A DNA stretch of 64,000 nt from an uncultured Collinsella sp. (GCA_934647195.1 CAKUFD010000004.1:62001-126000); one strand, 5' to 3'; positions 17,512-26,483 are shown, counted from the stretch's first letter. Program-made: numbers and translations. The notes: generated from the letters alone by a model not told the origin.

Positions 17512-18111
17512 TTGTTCGGTATTGGATCGACTGAGCTGGCGATCATTTTGGTCTTCGGCTTTCTTCTCTTTGGGCCGGATAAACTGCCCCAGATGGGCCG
17601 CACCATTGGACGTGCGCTCCGTCAGTTCCGTGAGACGCAAGAAAAACTCACCAGTGTGGTGCAGTCCGAGGTGGTCGACCCTATGACCGCCGCGGTCAAC
17701 GAGTCCACGCGTCCGCGTCGTGTTGACGCCGATGACGATGACGTCGACGCCCCTGCCGAGGAGGCCGAGGCCCCTGCTCGCAAGGAGACGTTTGCCGAGC
17801 GTCGCGCCCGCCTGGCTGCCGAGAAGGCCGCTGCCGAGCAAACCGCGAAGGAAAGCGACGCTGCCGAGAAAGACGCTGCAGCCGACGATTCCGCTGCACC
17901 TGCGTCTGAGCCTGCATCTGTGAGCGAAGCTACCGAGGACGCAAGTGATACCGGCGTTGTGGACACCGAGGATGAATCCGAGGACCGTGCCATGGCCGAT
18001 CTCTACGCTCGTCGCCCGCGTAAGCGCAAGGACGAGACTGAGCAGACTGCCGCCCAAGACGCCGAGGCTTCCGCCCAGCCCGACGATGCTGCGGAAGGAG
18101 GCGACCGATAA
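17512..18111 (+). CDS. tatA: Sec-independent translocase subunit TatA/TatB type
   Basis: A 199-residue protein with the TatA/B layout: a short periplasmic start, one membrane helix (STELAIILVFGFLLFG), the FGPDKLPQMGRTIGRALRQF amphipathic helix, then a long Ala/Glu/Asp-rich tail with an Arg/Lys end. The tail is longer than a typical TatA and closer to TatB in size; it may serve both roles. The TTG at 17512 is chosen because TGGAGG lies 5 nt upstream; a TTG 15 nt earlier would precede that site. The stop overlaps the start of tatC by one base. Two lipoproteins in this window carry Tat signals. Confidence 0.88.
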   Translation: MFGIGSTELAIILVFGFLLFGPDKLPQMGRTIGRALRQFRETQEKLTSVVQSEVVDPMTAAVNESTRPRRVDADDDDVDAPAEEAEAPARKETFAERRARLAAEKAAAEQTAKESDAAEKDAAADDSAAPASEPASVSEATEDASDTGVVDTEDESEDRAMADLYARRPRKRKDETEQTAAQDAEASAQPDDAAEGGDR

Positions 18112-18896
18112 TGCCCATCGGACCCGCGCGCATGCCGCTTCTCGACCACCTGGGAGAGCTTCGTCGCCGTCTCACTATCGTGATCGTTACCATCGTGGTC
18201 GCCACCGTCGTCATGTACTTTGCCACGCCCGTGCTGGTGGACATCCTGAAGGAGCCCATCGTTCCGTACGTTCCGGATGGCAAGTTCTACATCACCACGT
18301 CGCTTGGCGGCTTTGCCTTGAGATTCTCTATCGCCATCAAGATCGCTGTGGTCATGTGTACGCCGATGATCATCTGGCAGATTCTGGGCTTCTTCCTGCC
18401 GGCGCTCAAGCCCAATGAGCGTCGTTGGGTTGTTCCTACGGTTCTTGCTGCCACGGCGCTGTTCTTCATCGGTGCGGTCTTTTGCTATTTCATCATCGTT
18501 CCGGCGGGCTTTGAGTGGCTGCTGAGCGAGGCCGATGCCATCGCCTCGGTCTTTGCGAATCTCGAGGACTATATCAATATCGAGATTTTGCTGATTATCG
18601 GCTTTGGCGTGGCGTTCGAGCTGCCGTTGATCGTTTTCTACCTGGCTGTCTTCCACATCGTGCCATACGCCAAGTTCCGTTCTGCCTGGCGCTATATCTA
18701 CGTTGTCATGCTGGTGGTTTCGGCCTCGATTACGCCCGATGCGAGTCCCGTCACCTTGCTGTTCATGTATGCCGCCATGCTTTCGCTCTACGAGATCTCG
18801 CTTGCGGTGACGCGCGTGGTCATCATTGCGCGCGACGGCAAGAAGGGTCTTACCGAGGGTCGTTTGGACTTCTTCTCCGACGAGGATGACGAGTAG
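18111..18896 (+). CDS. tatC: Sec-independent protein translocase TatC
   Basis: A 261-residue polytopic membrane protein with six predicted helices. It contains the conserved N-terminal LLDHLGELRRRL segment that binds twin-arginine signals and the first-loop and mid-protein blocks (ALKPNERRW, GVAFELPLIVF). The C-terminus ends in an acidic tail. It overlaps tatA by one base (TAATG). Together they form the receptor and pore for folded proteins such as the two SRRGF-type solute-binding lipoproteins here. Confidence 0.95.
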   Translation: MPIGPARMPLLDHLGELRRRLTIVIVTIVVATVVMYFATPVLVDILKEPIVPYVPDGKFYITTSLGGFALRFSIAIKIAVVMCTPMIIWQILGFFLPALKPNERRWVVPTVLAATALFFIGAVFCYFIIVPAGFEWLLSEADAIASVFANLEDYINIEILLIIGFGVAFELPLIVFYLAVFHIVPYAKFRSAWRYIYVVMLVVSASITPDASPVTLLFMYAAMLSLYEISLAVTRVVIIARDGKKGLTEGRLDFFSDEDDE

Positions 18897-18935
18897 CGCC
18901 CTCGCTCCAACCGCTTGATAGCACTGCGAATACCG

Positions 18936-19017
18936 GCACGGGTTTTCCTGATGTGCGATGCCATTTGTGGCGTCCATTTGAAGGGAACCCGTGCTTTTGT
19001 GTGTCATGAGCACGGGT
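18936..19017 (+). promoter_or_regulatory. Three-armed leader with competing hairpins upstream of topA
   Basis: GCACGGGTT (18936-18944) can pair with AACCCGTGC (18986-18994), which is followed by TTTTGTGTG and resembles a terminator for the tat operon. The same AACCCGTGC can instead pair with a third arm, GCACGGGT (19010-19017). The two folds exclude each other, the layout of an attenuator. It lies 65 bp before the topA start. It could also be a plain terminator with a chance third arm. Confidence 0.45.
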
Positions 19018-19087
19018 ACCTGCGCAAATGTCCCTTAAACCTGTATACTGTTCCGCTTGAAAGCCTACCGATTCCAGGAGCATGCTT

Positions 19088-21670
19088 GTGAAGCTCGTAA
19101 TCGCCGAGAAGAATATCGCCGCGCAGAAGATCGCTCAGCTGCTGAGCGATGCCGGCAAGCCTAAAAACGACAAGGTGTACAACACCGCGGTCTATCGCTT
19201 TACGGTGGATGGCGAGGAGTGGGTCTCCATGGGTCTGGCGGGCCATATCCTGGCGCCCGATTTTCCCGATGAGATCTTGTTCGACGAGAAGCAGGGCTGG
19301 TATTCGCTGACTGAAGACGGCGAGGTCCTGCCTGCCGACGTACCCGATGGCCTGGCGCGCCCGCCTTACGAGAGCAAGCGTCGTCCCTTCTTGCCCAACG
19401 GAATCAATATCAAGGGCTGGAAGGTCGAGAGCCTTCCGTATCTCACGTGGTCTCCCATCATCAAGAACCCTGCAGAGCGCGAGATCATTCGCGTGCTTAA
19501 GAATCTTGCCAAGAAGTCCGATTCCGTGATTATCGCCACCGACTTTGACCGCGAGGGCGAGCTTATCGGTGCCGACGCCCTCAACATGGTGCGCGAAGTT
19601 GCCCCCGATGTGCCTGCTTCGCGTGCACGCTACTCCGCACTCATCAAAGCCGAGGTCACAGCTGCTTTCGATAACCTGGTGGAGCTCGACGAGAACTTGG
19701 CTGATGCCGGCGAAAGCCGTCAGTATATCGACTTGATCTGGGGTGCGGTGCTTACGCGCTATCTGACCCTTGCCAAGTTCGGCGGCTTTGGCAACGTTCG
19801 TTCTGCCGGCCGCGTGCAGACTCCTACGCTGGCGCTGGTTGTCGAGCGTGAGCGCGAGCGCATGGCGTTCGTGCCCGAGGACTACTGGCAGATTCGTGGC
19901 ATGGGTGCTACCGCCGACGCTGAGTTCAAGATTTCACATAAGACGCCGCGCTTTACCGATAAAGCTGCGGCAGAGGCGGCATTTGCCCATGTTGAGAACG
20001 CGACGACGGGCACCATCGTCGAGGTGGCTAAACGCTCGCGCAAGCAGCAGCCCCCTGTGCCGTTCAACACCACGTCGCTCCAGGCTGCCGCTGCTGCAGA
20101 GGGCATCTCGCCTGCGCGCACCATGCGCATTGCAGAGTCCCTCTATATGAGCGGTTTTATTTCGTATCCTCGTGTCGACAACACGGTCTATCCGCGTTCG
20201 CTTGACCTTGAGGGCATCGTCAAGGGTCTGTCGTCGGGCTCGCCGGCGCTCGCTCCCGTGTGCAAAAAGGTGCTCGCTGGTCCCATGAAGCCTACGCGCG
20301 GCAAGACCGAGACCACCGACCATCCGCCTATTCATCCCACCGGTCAGGGCGACCCCGAGACGCTTGACGGCGGGCAGAAGAAGCTCTATAACCTCATCGC
20401 GCGCCGCTTCCTCGCTACGCTCATGGGCCCTGCGACCATCGAGAACACCAAGCTTTCCATTGACGTTGCGGGCGAGCCGTTCACGGCAACCGGTGACGTG
20501 CTGGTGGATCCGGGTTTTCGCGAGGCGTATCCGTATGGCCTTAAGCGCGATGAGCAGCTTCCGGTGCTGGCACAAGGCGACGTTATCGACGTGCACGACA
20601 TCAAGCTCGAGGCAAAGCAGACCGAGCCGCCCGCGCGCTATAGCCAGGGAAAGCTCGTGCAGGAGATGGAGAAACGCGGCCTGGGAACCAAGTCCACGCG
20701 CGCGAGCATCATCGAGCGCCTCTACACCGTTCGCTATCTTAAAAACGATCCTATCGAGCCAAGTCAGCTGGGTATGGCCATCATCGATGCCTTGCACGAG
20801 TTTGCTCCACGCATCACTACGCCCGAGATGACGGCCGAGTTGGATGCGGATATGACGCGCGTGGCAGAGGGCAAGGACACGCAGGAGCACGTGGTCGACC
20901 ACTCGCGCGCTCTGCTTGCGGGCATGCTCGATGCGTTGATTGAGCACAAGGATGACCTGGGAGAGGCCATTTCCGATGCCGTGACTGCCGACGCAAAGGT
21001 GGGCGTGTGCCCCAAGTGCGGCAAGGACCTGGTCATGAAGACGAGCGCCAAGACGCGCGGTAGTTTTATCGGCTGCATGGGCTGGCCGGATTGCGACGTG
21101 ACCTATCCTGTCCCCTCGGGTGTCAAGGTGAGCCCGCTGGAGGGCGAGGCTGGCGTGTGCCCCGAGTGCGGAGCTCCGCGTATCAAGTGTCAGCCGTTCC
21201 GCAGCAAGGCATACGAGCAGTGCGTGAACCCCAAGTGCCCCACTAATTTCGAGCCCGACCTCAAGGTGGGCGAGTGCAAGGTGTGCGCCGAGGCGGGACG
21301 CCATGGCGACTTGATCGCTCATAAGTCCGAGAAAAGCGGCAAGCGCTTCATTCGCTGCACGAACTATGAAGAGTGCCAGGTGAGCTATCCGTTGCCGGCG
21401 CGCGGCAAGCTGCAGGCTACAGGCGAGACCTGCCCGGAGTGCGGTGCCCCCATCGTGGTGGTGGAGACAGCGCGCGGCCCCTGGCGCATCTGTGTGAACA
21501 TGGAATGTCCCAGCAAGGAGAAGAAGGCGACAAGCCGTGGACGCGCCGCCGCCGGGTCGAAGACCGCCGCTGCCAAGAAGATGACGGCAAAGAAGACAAC
21601 GGCTAAGAAAACGACTGCGAAAAAGACGACGACTAAGAAGTCGACTTCGACAAAGAAGAAAGCCGAGTAG
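19088..21670 (+). CDS. topA: Type IA DNA topoisomerase I, archaeal/TopB-like core
   Basis: An 860-residue enzyme that relaxes negative supercoils. Toprim Glu7 (IAEKN) and the TDFDREGE acidic block (151-158) are present. The active-site Tyr is predicted at 360 in FISYPRVDN. The core reads SAGRVQTPTLALVVERE, as in archaeal TopA and TopB, rather than the E. coli-type SAGRVQSVA. Four Cys4 zinc ribbons follow (from about residue 640), then a Lys/Thr/Ala-rich basic tail like those of actinobacterial TopA. The GTG at 19088 has AGGAG at 7 nt; the in-frame ATG six bases earlier is too close. The only topoisomerase gene in the window. Confidence 0.9.
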   Translation: MKLVIAEKNIAAQKIAQLLSDAGKPKNDKVYNTAVYRFTVDGEEWVSMGLAGHILAPDFPDEILFDEKQGWYSLTEDGEVLPADVPDGLARPPYESKRRPFLPNGINIKGWKVESLPYLTWSPIIKNPAEREIIRVLKNLAKKSDSVIIATDFDREGELIGADALNMVREVAPDVPASRARYSALIKAEVTAAFDNLVELDENLADAGESRQYIDLIWGAVLTRYLTLAKFGGFGNVRSAGRVQTPTLALVVERERERMAFVPEDYWQIRGMGATADAEFKISHKTPRFTDKAAAEAAFAHVENATTGTIVEVAKRSRKQQPPVPFNTTSLQAAAAAEGISPARTMRIAESLYMSGFISYPRVDNTVYPRSLDLEGIVKGLSSGSPALAPVCKKVLAGPMKPTRGKTETTDHPPIHPTGQGDPETLDGGQKKLYNLIARRFLATLMGPATIENTKLSIDVAGEPFTATGDVLVDPGFREAYPYGLKRDEQLPVLAQGDVIDVHDIKLEAKQTEPPARYSQGKLVQEMEKRGLGTKSTRASIIERLYTVRYLKNDPIEPSQLGMAIIDALHEFAPRITTPEMTAELDADMTRVAEGKDTQEHVVDHSRALLAGMLDALIEHKDDLGEAISDAVTADAKVGVCPKCGKDLVMKTSAKTRGSFIGCMGWPDCDVTYPVPSGVKVSPLEGEAGVCPECGAPRIKCQPFRSKAYEQCVNPKCPTNFEPDLKVGECKVCAEAGRHGDLIAHKSEKSGKRFIRCTNYEECQVSYPLPARGKLQATGETCPECGAPIVVVETARGPWRICVNMECPSKEKKATSRGRAAAGSKTAAAKKMTAKKTTAKKTTAKKTTTKKSTSTKKKAE

Positions 21671-22166
21671 CTGATTGGTGGGCCGAGGTGTGCTCGGTCC
21701 CATTTGGTATGCGATATATTGAGAACGGGGGCTGCACCTTTGAGCGCGGCCCTTTTTGCTAGAGAGGGATTTATTGCCCTCTGCCGGGGGCTCGTCACGT
21801 GACAAATGTAAACTCTGGACTAGGCTGCCTGTGACGAGAGAGGGACAGCCCCTTCACAATCTCTTCATTAATTATGAACCCCCGCATGGGGCCTGCAAGG
21901 CCCCTTTCAAGAGAGCCAAACGGTGACAAATTAATGCCTTGACCTTGGGTTCATTTGAAAAGGGGTCGTTTGCAGGTCTCAATTGGGCTCGGCGTATGTA
22001 TCGCCGTTTATTCCATTTTCGACCGCTCGCGAACTTGTCCACTTTTTACAATACAAATGGTTTTGATGGAGCGTTATAGTAACGTCTTAAACCGCACGTC
22101 ACGCGGTTATTTCGGCCGTTTGACAAGGCTGTTTATTGGTGGAATCAAAATATTAAGGAGTGGGGG
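21671..22166. other. Long spacer with several hairpins between topA and the Rrf2 gene
   Basis: I see no supported gene in these 496 bp. It holds a probable topA terminator (21727-21757, GGGGCTGC paired with GCGGCCC then TTTTT). A long hairpin follows at 21786-21852 (CTCGTCAC with GTGACGAG, plus outer GGGGCT/AGCCCC), then a compact one at 21888-21908 (GGGGCC, loop TGCAA, GGCCCC, TTTC). Fragments resembling half of the 36-bp repeat (GTGACAAAT) occur at about 21798 and 21922. TTGACA at 22120-22125 could be a -35 for the Rrf2 gene, but a good -10 is lacking. Confidence 0.5.
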
Positions 22167-22655
22167 ATGGATATCTCTCGGAAGACCGATTACGCTCTTC
22201 GCATGCTGGCTATGCTTGCGGATGGCGAGAATAATCTTCTGTCGGTTAGGGCCGCTGCGGAGCAGGTAGACGTGCCCTACTCGTTTGCCCGTTCCATTCA
22301 GCACGGCTTGGTGCAGGCAGGTATCGTGGAGAGCCTTCGCGGTGTTCATGGTGGCATGCGCCTCAAGGCGGACCCCAATGATGTCACGATCAGGCAGATC
22401 GTCGAGGCCGTTCAGGGTCCTATGGTTATGAATGATTGCACTGCCAAGGGTGCAGAGTGCGCGCGCATGAATTCTTGCTGCTATCATTCCATTTGGATGG
22501 GCGCCCAGGCACTTATGGTCGATTACCTTGACTCCGTGACGCTCGCCGACGTGGTTCAGGGCACGCTTGCCCCAGCGGTGGACGCCAAGTTTGCCAACCG
22601 CGCTTCGTTTGCCGAATACGTTTCGTGCGCCGAGAAGTGTCGCTGCTCCGCATAG
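22167..22655 (+). CDS. Rrf2 family transcriptional regulator
   Basis: A 162-residue Rrf2-type winged-helix DNA-binding protein: MDISRKTDYALRMLAMLA at the start, a recognition region SIQHGLVQAGIVESLRGVHGG and a cysteine cluster Cys91, Cys98, Cys104, Cys105, with three more cysteines at the C-terminus. In relatives (IscR, NsrR, RsrR) such cysteines hold an Fe-S cluster that senses iron, NO or redox state; that is plausible here but unproven. GGAGTGGGGG precedes the ATG. The MutY-like gene follows after 44 bp, so the regulator may share its transcript. Confidence 0.92.
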   Translation: MDISRKTDYALRMLAMLADGENNLLSVRAAAEQVDVPYSFARSIQHGLVQAGIVESLRGVHGGMRLKADPNDVTIRQIVEAVQGPMVMNDCTAKGAECARMNSCCYHSIWMGAQALMVDYLDSVTLADVVQGTLAPAVDAKFANRASFAEYVSCAEKCRCSA

Positions 22656-22699
22656 GCGCAACCCCGCTTCTTGTTCGCAAGGATAAGGAGCAGATAACG

Positions 22700-23593
22700 A
22701 TGAATGCAGACCCCTTTCGTAAGCTGGTGCGAGCGGAAGGGGTCCGTTTGTATCGCGACCTCCCGTGGCGTCGCACGCGCGATCCATACGGCATTTGGCT
22801 TTCTGAGGTGATGCTGCAGCAAACGCAGGTGGTGCGCGTGTGCGACCGATGGCCTGCGTGGCTCGAGCGCTTTCCCGATGTCGAGACCTTGGCTCAGGCC
22901 CCTGTTGCTGATGTTTTGGCTGCTTGGCAGGGTATGGGGTATAACCGTCGCGCACTTGCGCTGCATAAGGCGGCAACACACATCATGGAGCACTTTGACG
23001 GTGAGTTTCCGCATGACACGTCTGAGCTGTGCGAACTTCCGGGTGTGGGGCCGGCGACGGCGCAGGGTATTCGCTCCTTTGCGTTCGATCTGCCAGGCGT
23101 GTATCTGGAGACCAATGTTCGCACGGTGATTTTGCACCATTTCTTCCCGGACGTGCCGGCGGTTCCCGATAAGGAGCTGGTGGGTATCGTAGAGTCCACC
23201 TGCCCTGGTTCGCAGGCATGCGAGGGGCACTTTGCCGTGCCCATGGACGAGCGGGATACGCCTCGTGCCTGGTACTATGCGATGCTCGATTACGGTGCGT
23301 ATCTCAAAAAGACGATTCCCAATCCCTCGCGTCGGTCTGCCTCGTATGCAAGGCAGTCTGCTTTTGAGGGCTCGCGGCGCCAGAAGCGTGCGGCTATCGT
23401 CCGCTGTCTGCTCGAGGCGGGGGAGGATGGTTTGCGCGCGGACGAGGCCCGCGCTGCTTTGGACGAGATGGAGGCCCATGCGGGGCGTCCTGCGGTTGCG
23501 CCCGATCTGGTCCAATCGATTTTGGAAGATCTTGCGCGCGAGGGTTTTTGCCGGCAGGGCTCGGATGCCAATCGATATTTCGTGGCGCACTAG
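22700..23593 (+). CDS. MutY-like HhH-GPD glycosylase lacking the Fe-S cluster
   Basis: A 297-residue HhH-GPD protein. It keeps the MutY-type LSEVMLQQTQV (Glu36) and the hairpin ELPGVGPATAQGI. At the position of the catalytic Asp it has Glu137 (YLETNV), and the four-cysteine Fe-S motif of MutY is absent; the C-terminus instead reads MLDYGAYLKKTIPNPSRRS. The C-terminal NUDIX-like 8-oxoG reader is also missing. It therefore belongs to a divergent cluster-less subgroup, and excision of A opposite 8-oxoG should not be assumed. AAGGAG lies upstream of the ATG at 22700. It opens a run of DNA repair genes. Confidence 0.8.
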   Translation: MNADPFRKLVRAEGVRLYRDLPWRRTRDPYGIWLSEVMLQQTQVVRVCDRWPAWLERFPDVETLAQAPVADVLAAWQGMGYNRRALALHKAATHIMEHFDGEFPHDTSELCELPGVGPATAQGIRSFAFDLPGVYLETNVRTVILHHFFPDVPAVPDKELVGIVESTCPGSQACEGHFAVPMDERDTPRAWYYAMLDYGAYLKKTIPNPSRRSASYARQSAFEGSRRQKRAAIVRCLLEAGEDGLRADEARAALDEMEAHAGRPAVAPDLVQSILEDLAREGFCRQGSDANRYFVAH

Positions 23594-23728
23594 GCGCACT
23601 GGACGGATTTGCCGGACGATATCCACTGAGCGTACCGCCCGCCTAATTGCTGCTTGACCGAACATGGCATCGCTCGCATGATGGTGCTGACAATCCTTCA
23701 CACATGCCCTTCCGTAAGGGAGGCCAAT

Positions 23729-24304
23729 ATGAGCTTGTTTATCGAGACTCCTCAGCAGGAGCAGCTTCGGTTGCTGCGTGAGCAAAGAGAACAATTAAAG
23801 CGCCTGCGCGGTATGTCGGAAGCTGGGGGCACGGTGAACGGGGCCGGTGCGGCTCGTGCCGTTGGGAGTGCCGAGGATACGTCGCAGATGGCGCGCCCGT
23901 TGCTTGACCGGGGATTGTTTGCAGCTGCTTCGGCGCCGAGCACGGCAGAACCCGCGGATTCGCCCTCGGCAAAAAGGTCGCTACGGGATTCAATTCGAGG
24001 ATTCAAACGCAAGCAGCGCGCGAGGGTGCCCGAGGAGCCGTATTCAATCGCTCAGGAAGCCTATGCCGAGCAGCTGGCATTTGATCGTCAGCGCACGCGG
24101 CGTCGGCGAGGGGCGGCGGCGGTGCGCACGCTTCTTGTGGTCGTTTTGGTGCCTATTTTTCTTTTTGCTGCCTTTTTGGGGTCGTATGCGTTGACCTGCA
24201 TCCTCAACGGCGCATCGCCCCAGGAACTCGCTTTGCTTATGGGTGAGCTTTTTGCCAAGATGCAGACGTATGCCGGTTTGGTCATCGCGATGTTTTCCAG
24301 TTAA
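23729..24304 (+). CDS. Putative single-pass membrane protein, function unknown
   Basis: A 191-residue protein I do not recognise. The N-terminus (residues 1-35) is charged and Gln/Glu/Leu-rich, likely a coiled coil. A low-complexity Ala/Gly/Ser linker and a basic segment (GFKRKQRARVPEEP) follow. One clear membrane helix lies at about 130-155 (LLVVVLVPIFLFAAFLGSYAL), with a second short hydrophobic end. The start at 23729 is chosen for AAGGGAGG 5 nt upstream. It is lodged between the MutY-like gene and rmuC, in a run of repair genes, but a role in repair is only suggested by position. Confidence 0.7.
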   Translation: MSLFIETPQQEQLRLLREQREQLKRLRGMSEAGGTVNGAGAARAVGSAEDTSQMARPLLDRGLFAAASAPSTAEPADSPSAKRSLRDSIRGFKRKQRARVPEEPYSIAQEAYAEQLAFDRQRTRRRRGAAAVRTLLVVVLVPIFLFAAFLGSYALTCILNGASPQELALLMGELFAKMQTYAGLVIAMFSS

Positions 24305-24360
24305 CGCCTGGCGATACCCTATAATAAACCCGGTGAAAAATCGCAGGTAAGGCGGTTGGA

Positions 24361-25746
24361 TTGGACATCTTATTGGTTTGCTGCACGGTTGCGGCGTGCA
24401 TTGCGGCCGTCGCTGCTGTGTTGGCAGCGGTGGGCGTGCGGCGCAATAGCCGCGATGCCGACCTTGCGGGGCATGTGGACGAAGCCCTCGATATCTTGGT
24501 GCGCCTCGACGACGCCCTGCGCGAGGCTCGTGTCGAACTGCGTACGCAGACTCAGGCACAGGCGGCCTCCTCTGCTGCCGAGCAGCAGCGTTTCGAATCG
24601 CTTGTGCGCGCATTCCAGCAGGCTTCGGCGCAGGTGGACGCCTTGCGCCGCGAAGTGTCGCAGCAGATGGGCCAGACGCGAGAGGCAACCGAAGTGCGCC
24701 TCGAGGCGGTGCGAGGATCGGTCGAGCAGCAGCTGGCGGCCATCCGCCAAGACAACGAGCGACAGCTGGAGCAGATGCGCCAAACGGTGGACGAAAAGCT
24801 ATCGCGCACGCTCAACGATCGTCTCGCGGCTTCGTTTAAGCAGGTGAGCGAACAGCTCGAGGCGGTCTACAAAGGCCTGGGCGATATGCAAAGCATCGCT
24901 GCGGGCGTGGGCGACCTCAAGCGCGTGCTCGGCAATGTCAAGACGCGTGGAATCCTGGGCGAGGTCCAGCTGGGGGCGATTCTTTCCCAGATTTTGGCGC
25001 CCGAGCAGTACGTTGAGAATGTGGCGACCAAGCCTGGTTCAACCGAGCGTGTTGAATTTGCCGTCAAACTGCCTGTGGAGGCGGGCGATTCCATCTTGCT
25101 GCCTATCGATTCGAAGTTCCCGGGTGATGCCTACGAGCATTTGCGCGAGGCGATGGATGCGGGTGATGCCGATGCTGTGGCCGCGGCGCGTCGTATCTTG
25201 GACGCTCGCATTAAATCGGAGGCAAAAGACATCTGCGAAAAGTACCTCTCGGTGCCAGAGACCACGAACTTCGGCATCATGTTCCTGCCGTTTGAGGGCC
25301 TCTATGCCGAAGTTGTCAACAGACCGGGTCTCATCGAGTTGCTTTCGCGCGACTACCATGTGAACGTGGCGGGCCCCAGCACCATGGCGGCACTCCTCAA
25401 CAGTCTGCAGATGAGCTATCAGACCTTCCGCCTGCAAAAGCAGACCGACGATGTGCTGCGGGTTCTTTCTGCAGTCAAAGCGGAGCTGCCGCGCTATCAG
25501 GATGCGCTGCGCTTGGCGCGTCGCCAGATCGATACGGCGGGTCGCACGGTCGACTCGATCATCACGACGCGCACCAATGTGATTGAGCGCAAGCTTGGCT
25601 CCATCGGCGCGATGGAAGACGCGGAGGAGGCCGAGCGCCTGTTGGGTGTGACCGCGGCACTGCCTGGAGCGCTGGGGGATGATTCGGCTGAGGGCGCGGC
25701 GCTCGACGCATCTTCTGCCGCCGATGCGCAAGGAGGTGTCGACTGA
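24361..25746 (+). CDS. rmuC: DNA recombination protein RmuC
   Basis: A 461-residue RmuC: an N-terminal membrane anchor (LLVCCTVAACIAAVAAVLAAV), a long coiled coil (about residues 35-190, rich in Gln/Glu/Arg), then the RmuC nuclease-like core with VKTRGILGEVQLGAIL, LPIDSKFPGDAYE and a LLNSLQMSYQTFRLQKQ block. The family limits DNA inversions and is related to restriction endonuclease folds. The start is a TTG with only a modest ribosome binding site; TATAAT at 24320-24325 may be its -10. The TGA stop overlaps the ATG of nth. Confidence 0.9.
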   Translation: MDILLVCCTVAACIAAVAAVLAAVGVRRNSRDADLAGHVDEALDILVRLDDALREARVELRTQTQAQAASSAAEQQRFESLVRAFQQASAQVDALRREVSQQMGQTREATEVRLEAVRGSVEQQLAAIRQDNERQLEQMRQTVDEKLSRTLNDRLAASFKQVSEQLEAVYKGLGDMQSIAAGVGDLKRVLGNVKTRGILGEVQLGAILSQILAPEQYVENVATKPGSTERVEFAVKLPVEAGDSILLPIDSKFPGDAYEHLREAMDAGDADAVAAARRILDARIKSEAKDICEKYLSVPETTNFGIMFLPFEGLYAEVVNRPGLIELLSRDYHVNVAGPSTMAALLNSLQMSYQTFRLQKQTDDVLRVLSAVKAELPRYQDALRLARRQIDTAGRTVDSIITTRTNVIERKLGSIGAMEDAEEAERLLGVTAALPGALGDDSAEGAALDASSAADAQGGVD

Positions 25747-26402
25747 TGCCACGCGAAACCAATGCTTCGCGTCGCGAACGCGCCATCGAGGTGTGCGAGC
25801 GCTTGAATCGAAGGTACGGCCCGGTTGAGTGCTTTCTTGACCATCAAAATCCGTTCCGTCTGGTTATCTCGGTATTGCTTTCTGCGCAGACGACAGATGC
25901 CCAGGTGAACAAGGTAACTCCGGAGCTTTTTCGCCGCTGGCCCACGCCTTATGAGATGGCGGGCGCCAGCGTTGCCGACGTGATGGACGTAATCAAGTCG
26001 CTGGGCTTTTACAAGACCAAGGCCAAGCATTGTGTTGAGGCCGCAAGGATGATCGTGGCGGATTTTGACGGCGAGGTACCGTCGACCATGCGCGAGCTGC
26101 AAAAGCTGCCCGGTGTGGGACGCAAGACGGCAAATATCGTCCTCAACGTGGGCTTTGGCATTGTGGAAGGTATCGCGGTGGACACGCATGTGAATCGCAT
26201 CGCGCACCGGCTGGCGCTCTCGCCTAAGACACACGAGAAGGAGCCGCTCAAAACCGAGCAGGATTTGCTTAAGATTTTGCCGCATGAGTATTGGGAATCG
26301 GTCAACCACCAGTGGATCTCGTTTGGTCGCGAGATCTGTTCTGCCCGTTCTCCAAAATGTGGCGAGTGCCCGCTGGCAGACCTTTGCCCCTCCCGTAATT
26401 GA
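25746..26402 (+). CDS. nth: Endonuclease III
   Basis: A 218-residue bifunctional DNA glycosylase/AP lyase for oxidised pyrimidines. It has LLSAQTTDAQVNK, the helix-hairpin-helix LPGVGRKTANIVL with the catalytic Lys, the Asp in VDTHVNRIAHR, and an intact [4Fe-4S] motif C-x6-C-x2-C-x5-C near the end (CSARSPKC GEC PLADLC). The length is standard. It overlaps rmuC by one base (TGATG), so the two are translationally coupled. In contrast to the MutY-like gene nearby, all catalytic and cluster residues are present. Confidence 0.96.
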   Translation: MPRETNASRRERAIEVCERLNRRYGPVECFLDHQNPFRLVISVLLSAQTTDAQVNKVTPELFRRWPTPYEMAGASVADVMDVIKSLGFYKTKAKHCVEAARMIVADFDGEVPSTMRELQKLPGVGRKTANIVLNVGFGIVEGIAVDTHVNRIAHRLALSPKTHEKEPLKTEQDLLKILPHEYWESVNHQWISFGREICSARSPKCGECPLADLCPSRN

Positions 26403-26483
26403 TGTGCGCGGGCAGGACCGCGCGTGCCGTTTCGTTCGCAATGGTCGGTCCCGTTGTTTTGTTTTGAATGTTAGGAATGATCG

